Notes: a model not told the origin generated them from the letters alone. Shown: positions 35,917-46,165, counted from the stretch's first letter. The stretch: DNA of 64,000 nucleotides from Desmonostoc muscorum FACHB-395 (GCF_014698035.1 NZ_JACJSF010000005.1:1-64000); one strand, 5' to 3'. Program-made: numbers and translations.

Positions 35917-37365
35917 ATGAAAACCAATACATTTAACGGACGCAACCAAAACAAAACCATAGTTATCGAAAAAGAATTGATTCCTAATTCCGAGACTTTA
36001 GAAGCTGTAACCGCCGAAGCGCCTGTTGTAACTCCTGAGATCGAGAAAGAAGTTGCACCGAAGCGGAAAAAACCAACTGGTTTGATTTTGGCAGGATTAG
36101 GTGTGGGTGCGATCGTCGCAGGTACTTTTGGTTATAACTATTGGCAATACGCCTCCACCCATCAAGAAACAGACAACGCCACTGTTGCGGGAAATATTCA
36201 CCAAGTTAGTAGCCGCATTCCCGGAACTGTAAGTCAAGTGCTTGTGAATGATAACCAACTGGTGCAACCGGGACAATTGTTAGTGAAGTTAGATCCACGA
36301 GACTATGAAAGTAAGGTGCAACAGGCACAAGCAGCCTTAGAAAATGCACGTGGACAGGCCCAAGCTGCCCAAGCAAATATTGCTTTAACTTCACAAACCA
36401 CCACTGGTAAGACAACTCAAGCGCAGGGAGATGTTAGTGGTGCGGTAGCAGCAATTTCCACAGCCCAAGCAGCAGTACAAGAAGCGCAAGCTGGGATACC
36501 AGCCGCGCAAGCTGAAGTCAGATTAGCCGAAGCAGGGATTCCCGCCGCCCAAGCGCAGGTAGCGCAAGCAAATGCGAATTTGGAAAATGCCCAAGCAGAT
36601 TACAATCGCTACAAGGAATTGTATCAATCAGGTGCGATCGCTCGTCAGCAGCTAGACGCAGCCAAGGCCGCTTTTAATGTAGCGACGGCACAAAGAAACG
36701 CTGCTGTTCAGGGAGTAGAACAAGCCCAAGCGAAGTTAGCCTCTGCGAGAGTTGGTGTTGCGAAAGCCCAGTCTCAACTAGCACAGGCACAAGAAAATGT
36801 CACCAACGCCCAAGCGAAATTGGCAGCATCCAAGGGCGGATTGCAACAAGCTACCGCAGGCGGACAAGATACAACAGTAAAACGTAGTCAATACGAAGCG
36901 GCAAAAGCTGCGATCGCGCAATCGGAAGCATCGCTCAAAGACGCACAATTGCAGCTATCTTACGCCAATGTTACCGCCCCCAGTGCCGGACGAGTCGGTA
37001 GAAAAAACGTGGAAGTTGGCAACCGAGTTGCAGTAGGAACACCATTAATGGCGATCGTGGATAACGAGTATTGGGTAATTGCAAACTTCAAAGAAACCCA
37101 ATTAGAAAAGATGCGCCCAGGAGAGACGGCAGAAATCAAGCTAGATGCTTTCCCTCATCATACCTTTGTTGGTCGTGTTGAAAGTCTTTCGCCAGCCTCC
37201 GGCGCTCAGTTTGCCTTATTACCACCGGATAACGCTACAGGTAACTTTACCAAAGTTGTCCAACGCATCCCAGTCAAAGTAGTTTTTGACCAAAAGAGCA
37301 TTCAAGGATACGAATCGCGGATTACTCCGGGGATGTCTGCGGAAGTAGCTGTGGAAGTCAAGTAA
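35917..37365 (+). CDS. HlyD/EmrA-type membrane fusion protein
   Basis: Periplasmic adaptor of an MFS or ABC efflux pump. Cytosolic N-terminus of about 50 residues, one membrane span (about residues 54-73), then the biotinyl-lipoyl half motif GNIHQVSSRIPGTVSQVLVN, a very long Ala/Gln-rich coiled-coil hairpin (about 130-340) and the second lipoyl half plus beta barrel (VTAPSAGRVGRKNVEVGNRV, about 350 on). 482 residues; the coiled coil is long for EmrA-like proteins. It would pair with the DHA2 transporter at 38980. Confidence 0.9.
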   Translation: MKTNTFNGRNQNKTIVIEKELIPNSETLEAVTAEAPVVTPEIEKEVAPKRKKPTGLILAGLGVGAIVAGTFGYNYWQYASTHQETDNATVAGNIHQVSSRIPGTVSQVLVNDNQLVQPGQLLVKLDPRDYESKVQQAQAALENARGQAQAAQANIALTSQTTTGKTTQAQGDVSGAVAAISTAQAAVQEAQAGIPAAQAEVRLAEAGIPAAQAQVAQANANLENAQADYNRYKELYQSGAIARQQLDAAKAAFNVATAQRNAAVQGVEQAQAKLASARVGVAKAQSQLAQAQENVTNAQAKLAASKGGLQQATAGGQDTTVKRSQYEAAKAAIAQSEASLKDAQLQLSYANVTAPSAGRVGRKNVEVGNRVAVGTPLMAIVDNEYWVIANFKETQLEKMRPGETAEIKLDAFPHHTFVGRVESLSPASGAQFALLPPDNATGNFTKVVQRIPVKVVFDQKSIQGYESRITPGMSAEVAVEVK

Positions 37366-37484
37366 TACCAATTTGCCTGCAAACCTCTTTCTTGTTATGG
37401 CATTCTCATACATCTATAGAGAGGCGTACAAAGATGAGGTGAAATGATATTTGTGAGAGCAGATTGGTATAAAACAAACCTGAC

Positions 37485-38744
37485 ATGAAAAAACCATTAT
37501 TACCTGCTTTAAGGTCAAAAAACTACCAGTTGTTTTTTGCCGGACAAGGTATTTCCCTAATTGGGACATGGATGACGCAACTTGCGACGATTTGGCTAGT
37601 TTATAAGTTGACAAACTCCGCATTAATGCTAGGAGTTGTGGGATTTTCTAGTCAAATTCCTAGCTTTTTTTTAGCTCCCTTTGGTGGAGTATTTGTAGAT
37701 CGATTTTCTCGATATCGTACCTTAATAGGTACACAAGTCTTGGCGATGATTCAATCGTTAACATTAGCAGTACTGGCGCTGACTGGTGTGATTGAGGTAT
37801 GGCACATCATCGCCTTGAGCTTATGTCAAGGATTTATTAACGCCTTAGATGCGCCAGCCCGCCAAGCATTTGTGCCAGAACTGGTTGAACGTAGAGAAGA
37901 TTTAGCCAATGCGATCGCCATTAACTCTACCATGATCAACGGTGCTAGATTGATTGGCCCTGCGATCGGAGGTTTACTAATTGCTAGAGTTGGAACTGGC
38001 TATTGTTTTTTAATAGACGGTTTAAGTTACATTGCTGTACTCGCCGCTTTATTGGCAATGAAAGTTAAGCCTTGGAAAAATGTGGTGACTGACGGGAATC
38101 CCTTACAAAAAGTCAAAGAGGGATTTGTATATGCCTTTAGTTTTCCACCCATTCGCTCGATTTTATTGCTATCAACTTTAGTCAGTCTCATGGGGCTGCA
38201 AAACACTATTCTCGTACCAGTTATTGCAGAACAAGTACTCAAAGGTGGTGCAGAGAGTTTGGGTTTTTTGATGGCTGCATCTGGGGTTGGAGCTTTAACT
38301 GGTGGAATTTATCTCGCTACGCGCCAAACAATCTTAGGAATTGGTAAATTGATTGCTTTAGCTCCAGCAATTTTAGGAGTTGGTCTAATTGCCTTTTCTT
38401 TATCTCGATATTTACCACTTTCTTTATTTACAATGTTATTTGTTGGCTTAGGTACAATTCTCCAGATTGCTGCTAGCAACACATTTTTACAAACAATTGT
38501 TGATGATGACAAACGTGGGCGATTGATGAGCTTATACACAATGTCATTTTTGGGGATGATTCCCGTGGGCAACTTGTTAGGAGGTGTATTAGCAAGTCGT
38601 ATTGGCGCACCCAACACTTTAATTATTGATGGTATAGCTTGTATTTTAGGTTCTATAATTTTTAGCAGACAGTTGCCTACTTTAAGACAGATAATGCGTC
38701 CAATTTATGAGCAGAAGGGCATTGTAATAAGTAATAAAGCTTAG
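37485..38744 (+). CDS. MFS transporter, EntS/MFS_3 type
   Basis: Twelve-span exporter family (PF05977 type). Begins LRSKNYQLFFAGQGISLIGT and WMTQLATIWLVYKLTNSA, with the A-like loop DRFSRYRTLIGTQ and DAPARQAFVPELVERREDLA, all typical of this group. 419 residues. Lies 119 bases after the HlyD-like gene in the same direction. Substrate unknown; relatives export siderophores, drugs or macrolides. Confidence 0.9.
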   Translation: MKKPLLPALRSKNYQLFFAGQGISLIGTWMTQLATIWLVYKLTNSALMLGVVGFSSQIPSFFLAPFGGVFVDRFSRYRTLIGTQVLAMIQSLTLAVLALTGVIEVWHIIALSLCQGFINALDAPARQAFVPELVERREDLANAIAINSTMINGARLIGPAIGGLLIARVGTGYCFLIDGLSYIAVLAALLAMKVKPWKNVVTDGNPLQKVKEGFVYAFSFPPIRSILLLSTLVSLMGLQNTILVPVIAEQVLKGGAESLGFLMAASGVGALTGGIYLATRQTILGIGKLIALAPAILGVGLIAFSLSRYLPLSLFTMLFVGLGTILQIAASNTFLQTIVDDDKRGRLMSLYTMSFLGMIPVGNLLGGVLASRIGAPNTLIIDGIACILGSIIFSRQLPTLRQIMRPIYEQKGIVISNKA

Positions 38745-38979
38745 GATAAAAAGACGCAAAGAGATGGTATAAAATTTATTGGAGAATAATTCCTAACCCA
38801 GGAAGACCTTCGCAGACTCGCTACCATTGCGCTATCAGAATCAAGAAGCTGTTTGTTTATCCGTCAGTTGCACAAAATTAATTCTGTAGCTTGCTTCCCT
38901 GAAAGGGATTCTGGCTCCAAACTCCTGCATTCTGTTTGATAATAATTTTGTTACTTAACCTTGAAACTGGAACAACACT

Positions 38980-40560
38980 ATGGCTAATACAGGTGTAATT
39001 CATCAGCAAGCACCACCAGAACGCGTACCGTTAAGAACTTGGATTGGTGTATTAGCCAGTATGCTTGGTGCATTTATGGCGGTATTAGATATTCAAATAA
39101 CTAATGCTTCACTGCAAGACATTCAAGCAAGTTTAGGAGCAACTTTAGAAGAAGGCTCTTGGATTTCTACCGCTTATTTAGTAGCAGAGATTGTGGTAAT
39201 TCCTTTAACAGGATGGTTGTCGCGAGTGTTTTCTCTGCGACGTTATCTGTTAGTGAATACTGCACTATTTATTTTCTTTTCTATATGCTGTGCTTGGTCA
39301 TGGAATCTCAATTCCATGATTTTATTTCGCGCCTTGCAAGGTTTTAGTGGAGGAGTCTTAATTCCCACCGCTATGACAGTTGTATTAACGACTTTACCCC
39401 AATCTAAGCAATCAATTGGACTGGCTGCTTTTGGGTTTAGTGCAGTTTTTGCACCATCAATTGGCCCAACATTAGGAGGTTGGTTAACAGAAAATTTTGG
39501 TTGGGAATACAACTTTTATATAAATGTAATTCCAGGCGCATTAATGCTAGCTGGAGTTTGGTACGGAATTAAGCAAGAAAAACCCCAAATTAATTTACTG
39601 AAACAAGGTGATTGGTGGGGAATTATTGCAATGGCAATTGGGTTAGGTTCCCTGCAAGTTGTTTTAGAAGAAGGTAGCCGCAAAGACTGGTTTAGTTCAG
39701 CGCTGATTCTGCGGTTAAGTGCGATCGCAGTAATTTTTCTGGCGATATTTTTCTTTATAGAATTAACTCGTAAGCAACCATTTATTAATTTACGACTTTT
39801 GTTTAGGCGGAATTTTGGTTTAGCTAGTATTGTTAATGTGTCCCTGGGGGTTGGATTGTATGGTTCAATTTATATTTTACCGTTGTATCTTGCCCAAATT
39901 CAAAAATACAATGCGCTACAAATTGGTGAAGTATTAATTTGGGCTGGTATTCCTCAACTTTTTATTATTCCACTCATCCCCAAATTGATGCAACGCATTG
40001 ATGTACGGTTAATGGTAGCTATTGGCGTAACATTGTTTTCCATTAGTGCGTTTATGAACTCTGGAATGACTAATCAAACTGGATTAGATCAGTTACGCTG
40101 GTCGCAATTTGTGCGTGCAATGGGACAACCCCTAATTATGGTACCCCTAACTTCTATTGCTACTGCTGGGTTGAGTCCACAAGAAGCAGGTTCAGCAAGT
40201 GGTTTATTTAATATGATGCGGAATATGGGCGGTTCTATAGGAATTGCATCTTTAGCTACTTTATTAACTAACAGAGAGCAATTTCACTCGAATAGATTGG
40301 GTGATGGGATATCTTTATATAACCCAGAAACTCAACAGCGAATTGACCAAATGACACAGTATTTTGTCAGCAAAGGAGCAGATTTGAGTACCGCGCAAAA
40401 TCAAGCGATCGCATCCATATCTAATATAGTCCGCCGGGAAGCTTATGTAATGGCTTTTAATGATTGTTTCTACTTTATTGGCATTGCATTATTACTCAGT
40501 GGACTTGCCGTTTTATTCTTCAAAAAGGTGAAGCCAAGTGGTAATACTGTCGCTCATTAA
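38980..40560 (+). CDS. DHA2 (EmrB/QacA) family efflux transporter
   Basis: Fourteen-span drug:H+ antiporter. N-terminal region has the DHA2 signature MAVLDIQITNASLQDIQASL, then STAYLVAEIVVIPLTGWLSR and motif C-like GFSAVFAPSIGPTLGGWLTE. 526 residues. It should work with the HlyD-like adaptor as an EmrAB-type pump. 235 bases separate it from the previous MFS gene; that spacer holds no obvious promoter or terminator that I can define. Confidence 0.92.
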   Translation: MANTGVIHQQAPPERVPLRTWIGVLASMLGAFMAVLDIQITNASLQDIQASLGATLEEGSWISTAYLVAEIVVIPLTGWLSRVFSLRRYLLVNTALFIFFSICCAWSWNLNSMILFRALQGFSGGVLIPTAMTVVLTTLPQSKQSIGLAAFGFSAVFAPSIGPTLGGWLTENFGWEYNFYINVIPGALMLAGVWYGIKQEKPQINLLKQGDWWGIIAMAIGLGSLQVVLEEGSRKDWFSSALILRLSAIAVIFLAIFFFIELTRKQPFINLRLLFRRNFGLASIVNVSLGVGLYGSIYILPLYLAQIQKYNALQIGEVLIWAGIPQLFIIPLIPKLMQRIDVRLMVAIGVTLFSISAFMNSGMTNQTGLDQLRWSQFVRAMGQPLIMVPLTSIATAGLSPQEAGSASGLFNMMRNMGGSIGIASLATLLTNREQFHSNRLGDGISLYNPETQQRIDQMTQYFVSKGADLSTAQNQAIASISNIVRREAYVMAFNDCFYFIGIALLLSGLAVLFFKKVKPSGNTVAH

Positions 40561-40608
40561 ATTTGTTGTATGAGTTAAAATATTTGATAAAACTACTAAG
40601 GTACTAAA

Positions 40609-41172
40609 ATGGTCATCAGCCAAAGTGAGTACTATATCTCTCCAGAAGAATATCTAGAAGGCGAGAAAGTAAGTGAAATTAAACACGAGTATATTGATGG
40701 ACAAGTCTACGCGATGGCAGGGGCAAGTGATGCTCATGTTACAGTTAGCATGAATGTATCTATGCTGTTACGAAACCATCTCCGGGGTAGTGGATGCCGT
40801 GTCTATATGTTGGATATGAAAGCACAGATTGATGTCATCAACCGCTATTTCTATCCTGATGTCATAGTAACTTGCGATACACGAGATAGAGAGTCTGAAT
40901 ATTTTAAGTCCTATCCTTGTTTAATTATTGAAGTACTTTCTGAGTCAACAGAAGGCTATGACAGAGGCAAGAAATTCGCTAGTTATCGGCATTTAGAATC
41001 ACTACAAGAGTATGTGCTAATTTCATCAGATCGAATGAGTGTAGAATGCTTCCGCCGTAATGAACAAGGACAGTGGGTACTTTATCCTTATGAACAAGAA
41101 CAAGAAGTGCATTTAGCTAGCGTTGATTTTCGGTGTGCGATCGCCGAAATATATGAAGATGTATTAAGCTGA
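40609..41172 (+). CDS. Uma2 family PD-(D/E)XK nuclease-like protein
   Basis: Cyanobacterial multicopy family with a restriction-endonuclease-like fold. Features: YISPEEYLEGEKVSEIKHEY (E of the first helix), YFYPDVIVTCD (catalytic D) and CLIIEVLSEST (ExK-like strand, here E-V-L). 187 residues. Cellular role unknown; often found near mobile or variable DNA. Lies 48 bases after the efflux transporter and may be read through from it. Confidence 0.9.
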   Translation: MVISQSEYYISPEEYLEGEKVSEIKHEYIDGQVYAMAGASDAHVTVSMNVSMLLRNHLRGSGCRVYMLDMKAQIDVINRYFYPDVIVTCDTRDRESEYFKSYPCLIIEVLSESTEGYDRGKKFASYRHLESLQEYVLISSDRMSVECFRRNEQGQWVLYPYEQEQEVHLASVDFRCAIAEIYEDVLS

Positions 41173-41321
41173 AAAGCATCTAAGTTGAATAAGTAAGTGA
41201 GCGTAAATAATTGTCGTTGGGATAAGGCAATAGGCAATAAGTATAAGGGTTTTAGCCTAGTTCATTTTTCCTTACATAGTTTGATTTTATTGTGTCAACT
41301 TCCTTAATCAATTAATAGGTA

Positions 41322-42548
41322 TTATCGATTAGATGATATTTTTTCAATTTGCTTAGTAAAGTATGCTTCTTCATGTTTTAGTTGTTGTGCTATTTCCAAC
41401 CCTTTTTTAAAAGCTGTTAATGCTTGAGGAAAATCTTTCTGTTCTAGATACAATTGCCCAATTTGGTCATAAGCTTGCATTGTCCCGTAAAAGTTAGCAG
41501 ATTGCGTCTGTGTCTGTACAAGGATCTGGCTAGCCTGCAAAGCCTCGTCTATTTGTCCTTGAGAACGGTACAGTGCAATTAACTTCTGCAAAGCGTCGCC
41601 AGCACGAACATACTCGCGTAATTGCCAAGCAGTGGTATAAGCTTCTTGATAATTTTGAAAAGCTTCTAGCAGTAAGTTAGGATCTTTCTTGGCTAGAGAT
41701 TCGTAATTTGCAGCGATCGCTAGCTTTAATTCTGGGATTACAGTAAGATTATTTTCTCTAGTGTAAATTTCTACTAGTTTATTAAGTACATTCAATGACT
41801 GCTGCGGTTGTTGTGTCTGCTCGTAAATGTAAGCCAGCCTTTGCAGATATGTTACCTCATTTACACGTTCACCTTGAGAAGTAGCTAAACTCAATAATTC
41901 CTCGTAGACTGGGGCGGCTTTGGTATAATCAAACCAAGTTAAATGCAATTCCCCAATTGTCTTAAGCATTTCTATTACTGCTGCTGTATTTTTTTGCTGC
42001 CGCACCACTAACAAAACTTGGTCGTAAGCTTCTACAGCTAGTTTAATTGATCGCACATTTTGGTAAGCTTGGGCTAGCGACCGCCATAATTCCATATCAA
42101 CTTGGGCAGTTGTTTTCTGAGATTGCGCCTGCTTTTGAATTGCTTGCAATCGCTGCGTAATATATTGTACTTCTTCCCCATCATTTTGCTTCCAAGCGAT
42201 CGCCCCGACTCGTGATAGTGCTTGCACCTCTGCTAACAAACCTAAAAAGCGCCGCAAGCGAAGTTCCCGGTTCCAAATTTCAAACGCCGCCACCTGATCC
42301 CCTGCTTGCAGTTTCACTGCTGCTTGTTGATTTAAGGCATCGAGCGCTGGCTCTAAGTTTTGCTGTTCTTGGAGAGTTAACGACTGTTTATCTTTGGGCA
42401 AACGTGGTAGCAGTGGATCGGGTGTGGTAATTTCTAGGGGATTAGGAGGGAATTTATCCGGTGGTTTGGGCTTTTTAGTCTGTGCCAGCGTTAAGGAGTT
42501 GCTAAAGAGAATAGCGGCAGTAACAATCATAATTAAGCGCCTGAGCAT
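41322..42548 (-). CDS. Secreted TPR-repeat protein
   Basis: N-terminal signal peptide (about residues 1-22, ending near TLAQ), a Pro/Lys-rich stretch, then helical TPR repeats across residues about 75-400; clear units include AVEAYDQVLLVVRQQ, AAPVYEELLSLATSQGE and ALTAFKKGLEIAQQLKHEEA. 408 residues. Protein-protein scaffold probably in the periplasm. Not assignable to a pathway. Confidence 0.8.
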   Translation of the reverse strand: MLRRLIMIVTAAILFSNSLTLAQTKKPKPPDKFPPNPLEITTPDPLLPRLPKDKQSLTLQEQQNLEPALDALNQQAAVKLQAGDQVAAFEIWNRELRLRRFLGLLAEVQALSRVGAIAWKQNDGEEVQYITQRLQAIQKQAQSQKTTAQVDMELWRSLAQAYQNVRSIKLAVEAYDQVLLVVRQQKNTAAVIEMLKTIGELHLTWFDYTKAAPVYEELLSLATSQGERVNEVTYLQRLAYIYEQTQQPQQSLNVLNKLVEIYTRENNLTVIPELKLAIAANYESLAKKDPNLLLEAFQNYQEAYTTAWQLREYVRAGDALQKLIALYRSQGQIDEALQASQILVQTQTQSANFYGTMQAYDQIGQLYLEQKDFPQALTAFKKGLEIAQQLKHEEAYFTKQIEKISSNR

Positions 42549-42871
42549 GGGTACTTTACCTTACCTTGAGTTATTTGCATGAGTTAATTATCCCCATGCC
42601 CTATTATTTTTACCTTATTTCAGCAATTCCGAGGCGTAATACTAATTCACGAGCATCGCAAAACACTATGTTATTCTAAGTCCTTAGAAATGCTGAAATA
42701 CTCTATTCGATTATTACTTCACTACTTGAAGTATCGTTTTATTCTGGTGTTCAATTAATTCATACCGCACTCAGCAACGCCAGCATTAAGGACTTCCAAA
42801 TAAAAAAATATCCCATTTTGTGTTTACACCGTAGCCTTAAAGGAGAGAGGTTTTTAGTATGCTCACGATTT
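42549..42871. other. Gene-free spacer
   Basis: About 320 AT-rich bases between two minus-strand genes. It should contain the promoter of the TPR gene and the end of the GNAT/WD40 transcript. I see no repeat family or RNA gene here. Confidence 0.4.
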
Positions 42872-45376
42872 TCACAACATTCTCAAAGTGTCTAAATCTG
42901 TGATTGTCATTGTTTTGCCATCAGACGCAACACTGACAATAATTTTGCTGTTGGGGCTGAGTACAGTATTACGAACTAATCCATGAATATCTGTAATGTC
43001 TTTATTATTTATCCAGTCCCAAAAATGGGCTTCACAACAACTATCAAAAATAACTGTTTTAGCATCGGGGCTGAGAATTAATTTGTAGATTGAACTAGAA
43101 TTTCCTTGTAATGTTTTTAATAGTTTTAAGGTTTGAGCATCCCAAACTTTTACCATCCAAATATTGCTCGAAATTCCACCTTTACTTATTAGGCTATCTG
43201 TCCCACCACTTACTAATAATTTGCTATCTGTACTAACAGCAATCGCATCGATTTCACGAGAATGAGCAGCTAAATTATCTACAAGTAATTTACGATCTAA
43301 ATGCCAAATCTGGAGTGTGCCAAACAAGCCAATATAGATAGTTTGGCTATCTTGACTGATTGCTAAAGACAGAATATTATTAGCACCAGTATTAAGAGTA
43401 TGTTGAAGTTGACCCAGGCGTAAATCCCAAACTTTTACCACTGAATCATTCCAACTCCCACTAACTAACTTTTGACCATCAGAACTAATTCTTAGTGCGA
43501 TGATATTTCCCAAGTGGCCAGGAGAAAGTATTTTTTTAATTGTGCCATTTTTATAATTCCATACTTGAATTGTGCCTTTTGATGTGCCAATAACTAAAGT
43601 TTCTTTGTCTGGACTGACTACCAAAGATTGAATTTTACCAGAACCAAAAGGCAGGCTGATAGTTTTTTCCAGGCTTTGATTGCTCAAATTCCAAATTGTG
43701 ATAGTTTCATTTTCATTACCACTAATTAGGCTTTGATTATCGTATGCAATCGCTAATACCCCTATATTTTCTGGCGCTACTAAAGTTTTTCCAATCTGTT
43801 TATTACTAGAATTTTCTATTTGAGTTTGTTGCTTAAGTTCAGCATACATTTGAGGGAGTTGGAAGACTGGCGCAATCATGAATGCTATAAGTAAATTAGC
43901 TAAAAATCGAATCAAGTTTTTCTTGATATTACGTAGGGTTTTAAATTGTATTTTTTGATGATTAGTTGATAAAATACTGTAATTACAATTAATTAACTCT
44001 ATGATTTTAGGCAGTTGTGTAATTAAGTTTCTGGCTGCCTGCTGTGTAAGTTGAAGAGGTATTTGATTAGTCAGTTGGAGAATTTTTAATTCAAATGGTA
44101 GTCTATTGCGATTAACTGGTGTAAAACCCAATCCAGTAAAAAACTGCCTATTTGGACGTGGGCAATTGAAGTATAAAGGTAGTGCTATCTGGCGGCTGAG
44201 ACGAGCTAACAACAACTTACTAAAATTGTCTAGCTGCTCTTGTGGTTCAACATACAAATTGTATAGTATGGAACACTCTGCTTGTTGAGAAAAGTGAATG
44301 TAGCCGATCGCACGACCATCCTGTTCAATAATCCACTCTTGCCATCTGACAGAAAACCACATCAAAATCATCAGTTCTAAATACAACCAGACAGCTATGG
44401 TAATTCCTAAAAATTGAATACCCAAAAAATAAAAATCAAAGTTAGCTAACCATGTTAAGCCAAATATTGCTCTGAGACTGCCAAAAATTACGCTGACTAA
44501 GACAAAAGCACTGCTTGACACGAAGGCGATTAAGCTAAAAACATAAAGCCGAGAGTTTCTAAATTGTTTTCTGTGCCAAAAACTATTGTAAAAATTGAAT
44601 TGTTCTTCAAAGTTTTGGAATGGGCGAATTAAAATCCCAGATGGTAAAGATACATTAGCTGATGGCTGGTTGGTGATCGGTATTGGTTTACCCAATAAAC
44701 CCATACAGGGTATTTTAGACAACCGCATTTCTTTAGGCACTTGCTCTTTGAGAAGCGCAACAAAGCCAAATCGAGCGTAAAAAGATTGAAGTTGAGGAAC
44801 ACAGATCAGATAGGCTGGTTGCCCAATATTCTTTAAACAATTCAAGATTAGATATGAGCCAACACCCCGCGATCGGTGTTGGGAAGTAATATAAAGTGTA
44901 GAAAGTATAGTGTAGTTCGAGCGTTGTAAAAGTATTGCCCATCCAACAATTTGCTGTTCATATTCAGCTACCCACACGGTGCGATTGGGAGATTCTGATG
45001 CTAACAACCTGGGAATTAGATGCTTAAGTGTAACTCCAACTAAAAATCCAGTAATAATTCCAGATCCCATTACCAAAATAAACGACCAATTAACTTCGTT
45101 TAATGATGGGAGAATATATTGCAAATCTTGAAAAAAGATATTATCTGGTAACTTTCCATATTCAAATAAATAAGCTTTATGAATGATAGATAATTTATTT
45201 AGCCACGCTTCCAGAAGTGAACGGATGCTAATAACTAGCCACAAGAAAGCTATAGCAGCAATCCAAAATGAAGCATTAAAGTTATACGATTGGATATCTT
45301 GTAAAGTGCCACGCCGTAACGAGTAACCCGACGGTGGTTGGTAGGATTCAACAGGTGGTTCTCCAGATGAGGACAT
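42872..45376 (-). CDS. Membrane-embedded tandem GNAT domains fused to WD40 propeller
   Basis: 834 residues with an unusual architecture. Module 1 (about 17-230): beta-1-like GYSLRRGTLQDI, two membrane spans (about 37-58, 97-118), then a GNAT core VWVAEYEQQIVGWAILLQ with the acetyl-CoA loop HRSRGVGSYLIL and FYARFGFVAL. Module 2 (about 245-450) repeats this plan with two more spans, WIIEQDGRAIGYIHFSQ and FFTGLGFTPV, but without RxxGxG. A fifth span (about 490-510) leads into seven WD40 blades (VKVWDL, LQIWHL, VKVWDA and others). If the GNATs are cytosolic, the propeller should be extracytoplasmic. Function unknown. Confidence 0.8.
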   Translation of the reverse strand: MSSSGEPPVESYQPPSGYSLRRGTLQDIQSYNFNASFWIAAIAFLWLVISIRSLLEAWLNKLSIIHKAYLFEYGKLPDNIFFQDLQYILPSLNEVNWSFILVMGSGIITGFLVGVTLKHLIPRLLASESPNRTVWVAEYEQQIVGWAILLQRSNYTILSTLYITSQHRSRGVGSYLILNCLKNIGQPAYLICVPQLQSFYARFGFVALLKEQVPKEMRLSKIPCMGLLGKPIPITNQPSANVSLPSGILIRPFQNFEEQFNFYNSFWHRKQFRNSRLYVFSLIAFVSSSAFVLVSVIFGSLRAIFGLTWLANFDFYFLGIQFLGITIAVWLYLELMILMWFSVRWQEWIIEQDGRAIGYIHFSQQAECSILYNLYVEPQEQLDNFSKLLLARLSRQIALPLYFNCPRPNRQFFTGLGFTPVNRNRLPFELKILQLTNQIPLQLTQQAARNLITQLPKIIELINCNYSILSTNHQKIQFKTLRNIKKNLIRFLANLLIAFMIAPVFQLPQMYAELKQQTQIENSSNKQIGKTLVAPENIGVLAIAYDNQSLISGNENETITIWNLSNQSLEKTISLPFGSGKIQSLVVSPDKETLVIGTSKGTIQVWNYKNGTIKKILSPGHLGNIIALRISSDGQKLVSGSWNDSVVKVWDLRLGQLQHTLNTGANNILSLAISQDSQTIYIGLFGTLQIWHLDRKLLVDNLAAHSREIDAIAVSTDSKLLVSGGTDSLISKGGISSNIWMVKVWDAQTLKLLKTLQGNSSSIYKLILSPDAKTVIFDSCCEAHFWDWINNKDITDIHGLVRNTVLSPNSKIIVSVASDGKTMTITDLDTLRML

Positions 45377-45543
45377 TGATTAATGACGCTTTGAGTAAAG
45401 TGAAAGCATAAACACTACTTTGTTAATGCTCCTAGCTTTTCACGCCGCTTAAATTATCGAGAACCGCAATTACACTGAAAACAAAGCTTTAGTCGTTGGG
45501 CGATAAGTAGCTCAACCTTATATAGCAGTCCTAAATCAACAAG

Positions 45544-45573
45544 AACCCTGGTTTCTTTAAGAAACCGGGGTTT
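45544..45573 (-). terminator. Hairpin downstream of coiled-coil gene
   Basis: AACCCTGGTTTCTTTAAGAAACCGGGGTT forms a 13-bp stem with one mismatch and begins 8 bases past the stop of the minus-strand gene. The minus-strand 3' side is T-rich. The element is a dispersed AACCCCGGTTTCTT palindrome type. Confidence 0.6.
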
Positions 45574-45580
45574 AGGCGGG

Positions 45581-46045
45581 TCATTGACTTTCTTTTTCTC
45601 CTTTGGCTCGTTCCTGTGTCAAACTGTCAATTGCATCACCCAAAGCAGTAGTAAGGCTATTGCGGGTTTGTCCATGATTATCCTGCTCAGTTTTCAAAGC
45701 TTGCAAAAGGCGATCGCGTTCTTTGATTAGGGCGATGAGTTTAGTTTGTAACTCCTCCACAGATTTTAGTTGTTCTATCTCTTGTTGAATCGCTGTTAGT
45801 GGTGTCCCAGCAGCCAGTGTCTCGACCTCAAGACCCCGGAGTTTATGCAAGTCTGCCTTGAGTGATGCGATCGCCTGTTGGGACAGTTGGGCATCTGTGC
45901 GGCGTTGTTCTGCTTCTGTGTTGTAAAGCTGTCGCCATTTTTGGGCACTTTCCCAAGCCGTATCGCGATCGCTCTGAAGTGCCGCCATCTGCTCTCTGAG
46001 TTCCTGGATTTCTGTCAACCACTGTTGTGTAAAATCTTGATTCAT
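45581..46045 (-). CDS. Coiled-coil hypothetical protein
   Basis: 154 residues, almost entirely predicted coiled coil with heptad patterning (IQELREQMAALQSDRDTAWE, IEQLKSVEELQTKLIALIKE). No membrane span or catalytic motif. The start codon is only about 10 bases from a heptanucleotide tandem repeat and has no Shine-Dalgarno sequence. Likely a structural or scaffold protein; family not recognised. Confidence 0.6.
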   Translation of the reverse strand: MNQDFTQQWLTEIQELREQMAALQSDRDTAWESAQKWRQLYNTEAEQRRTDAQLSQQAIASLKADLHKLRGLEVETLAAGTPLTAIQQEIEQLKSVEELQTKLIALIKERDRLLQALKTEQDNHGQTRNSLTTALGDAIDSLTQERAKGEKESQ

Positions 46046-46055
46046 AAATTAAATA

Positions 46056-46165
46056 GTCATTTGTCATTTGTCATTGGTCATTTGTCATTTGTCATTGGTC
46101 ATTTGTCATTAGTCATTTGTTATTCTCCCCCTGCCCCCCTGCCCCCCTGCCTCCTCTACCCCCAC
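46056..46165. repeat. STRR: (GTCATTT)n followed by C-rich repeat
   Basis: About nine heptamers of the GTCATTT/GTCATTG type (46056-46122) are followed by CTGCCCCC units (to about 46160). Located between the divergent coiled-coil and BrkB genes, directly in the leader of the former. Confidence 0.8.

Noticed and set aside
40609..41172. Uma2 protein as part of a restriction or defence island
   Set aside because: No methylase, helicase or other defence gene is next to it; Uma2 copies are scattered in cyanobacterial genomes.
46056..46122. Possible CRISPR-like repeat array
   Set aside because: The unit is only seven bases, copies are contiguous with no spacers, and no cas gene is near. It is an STRR.
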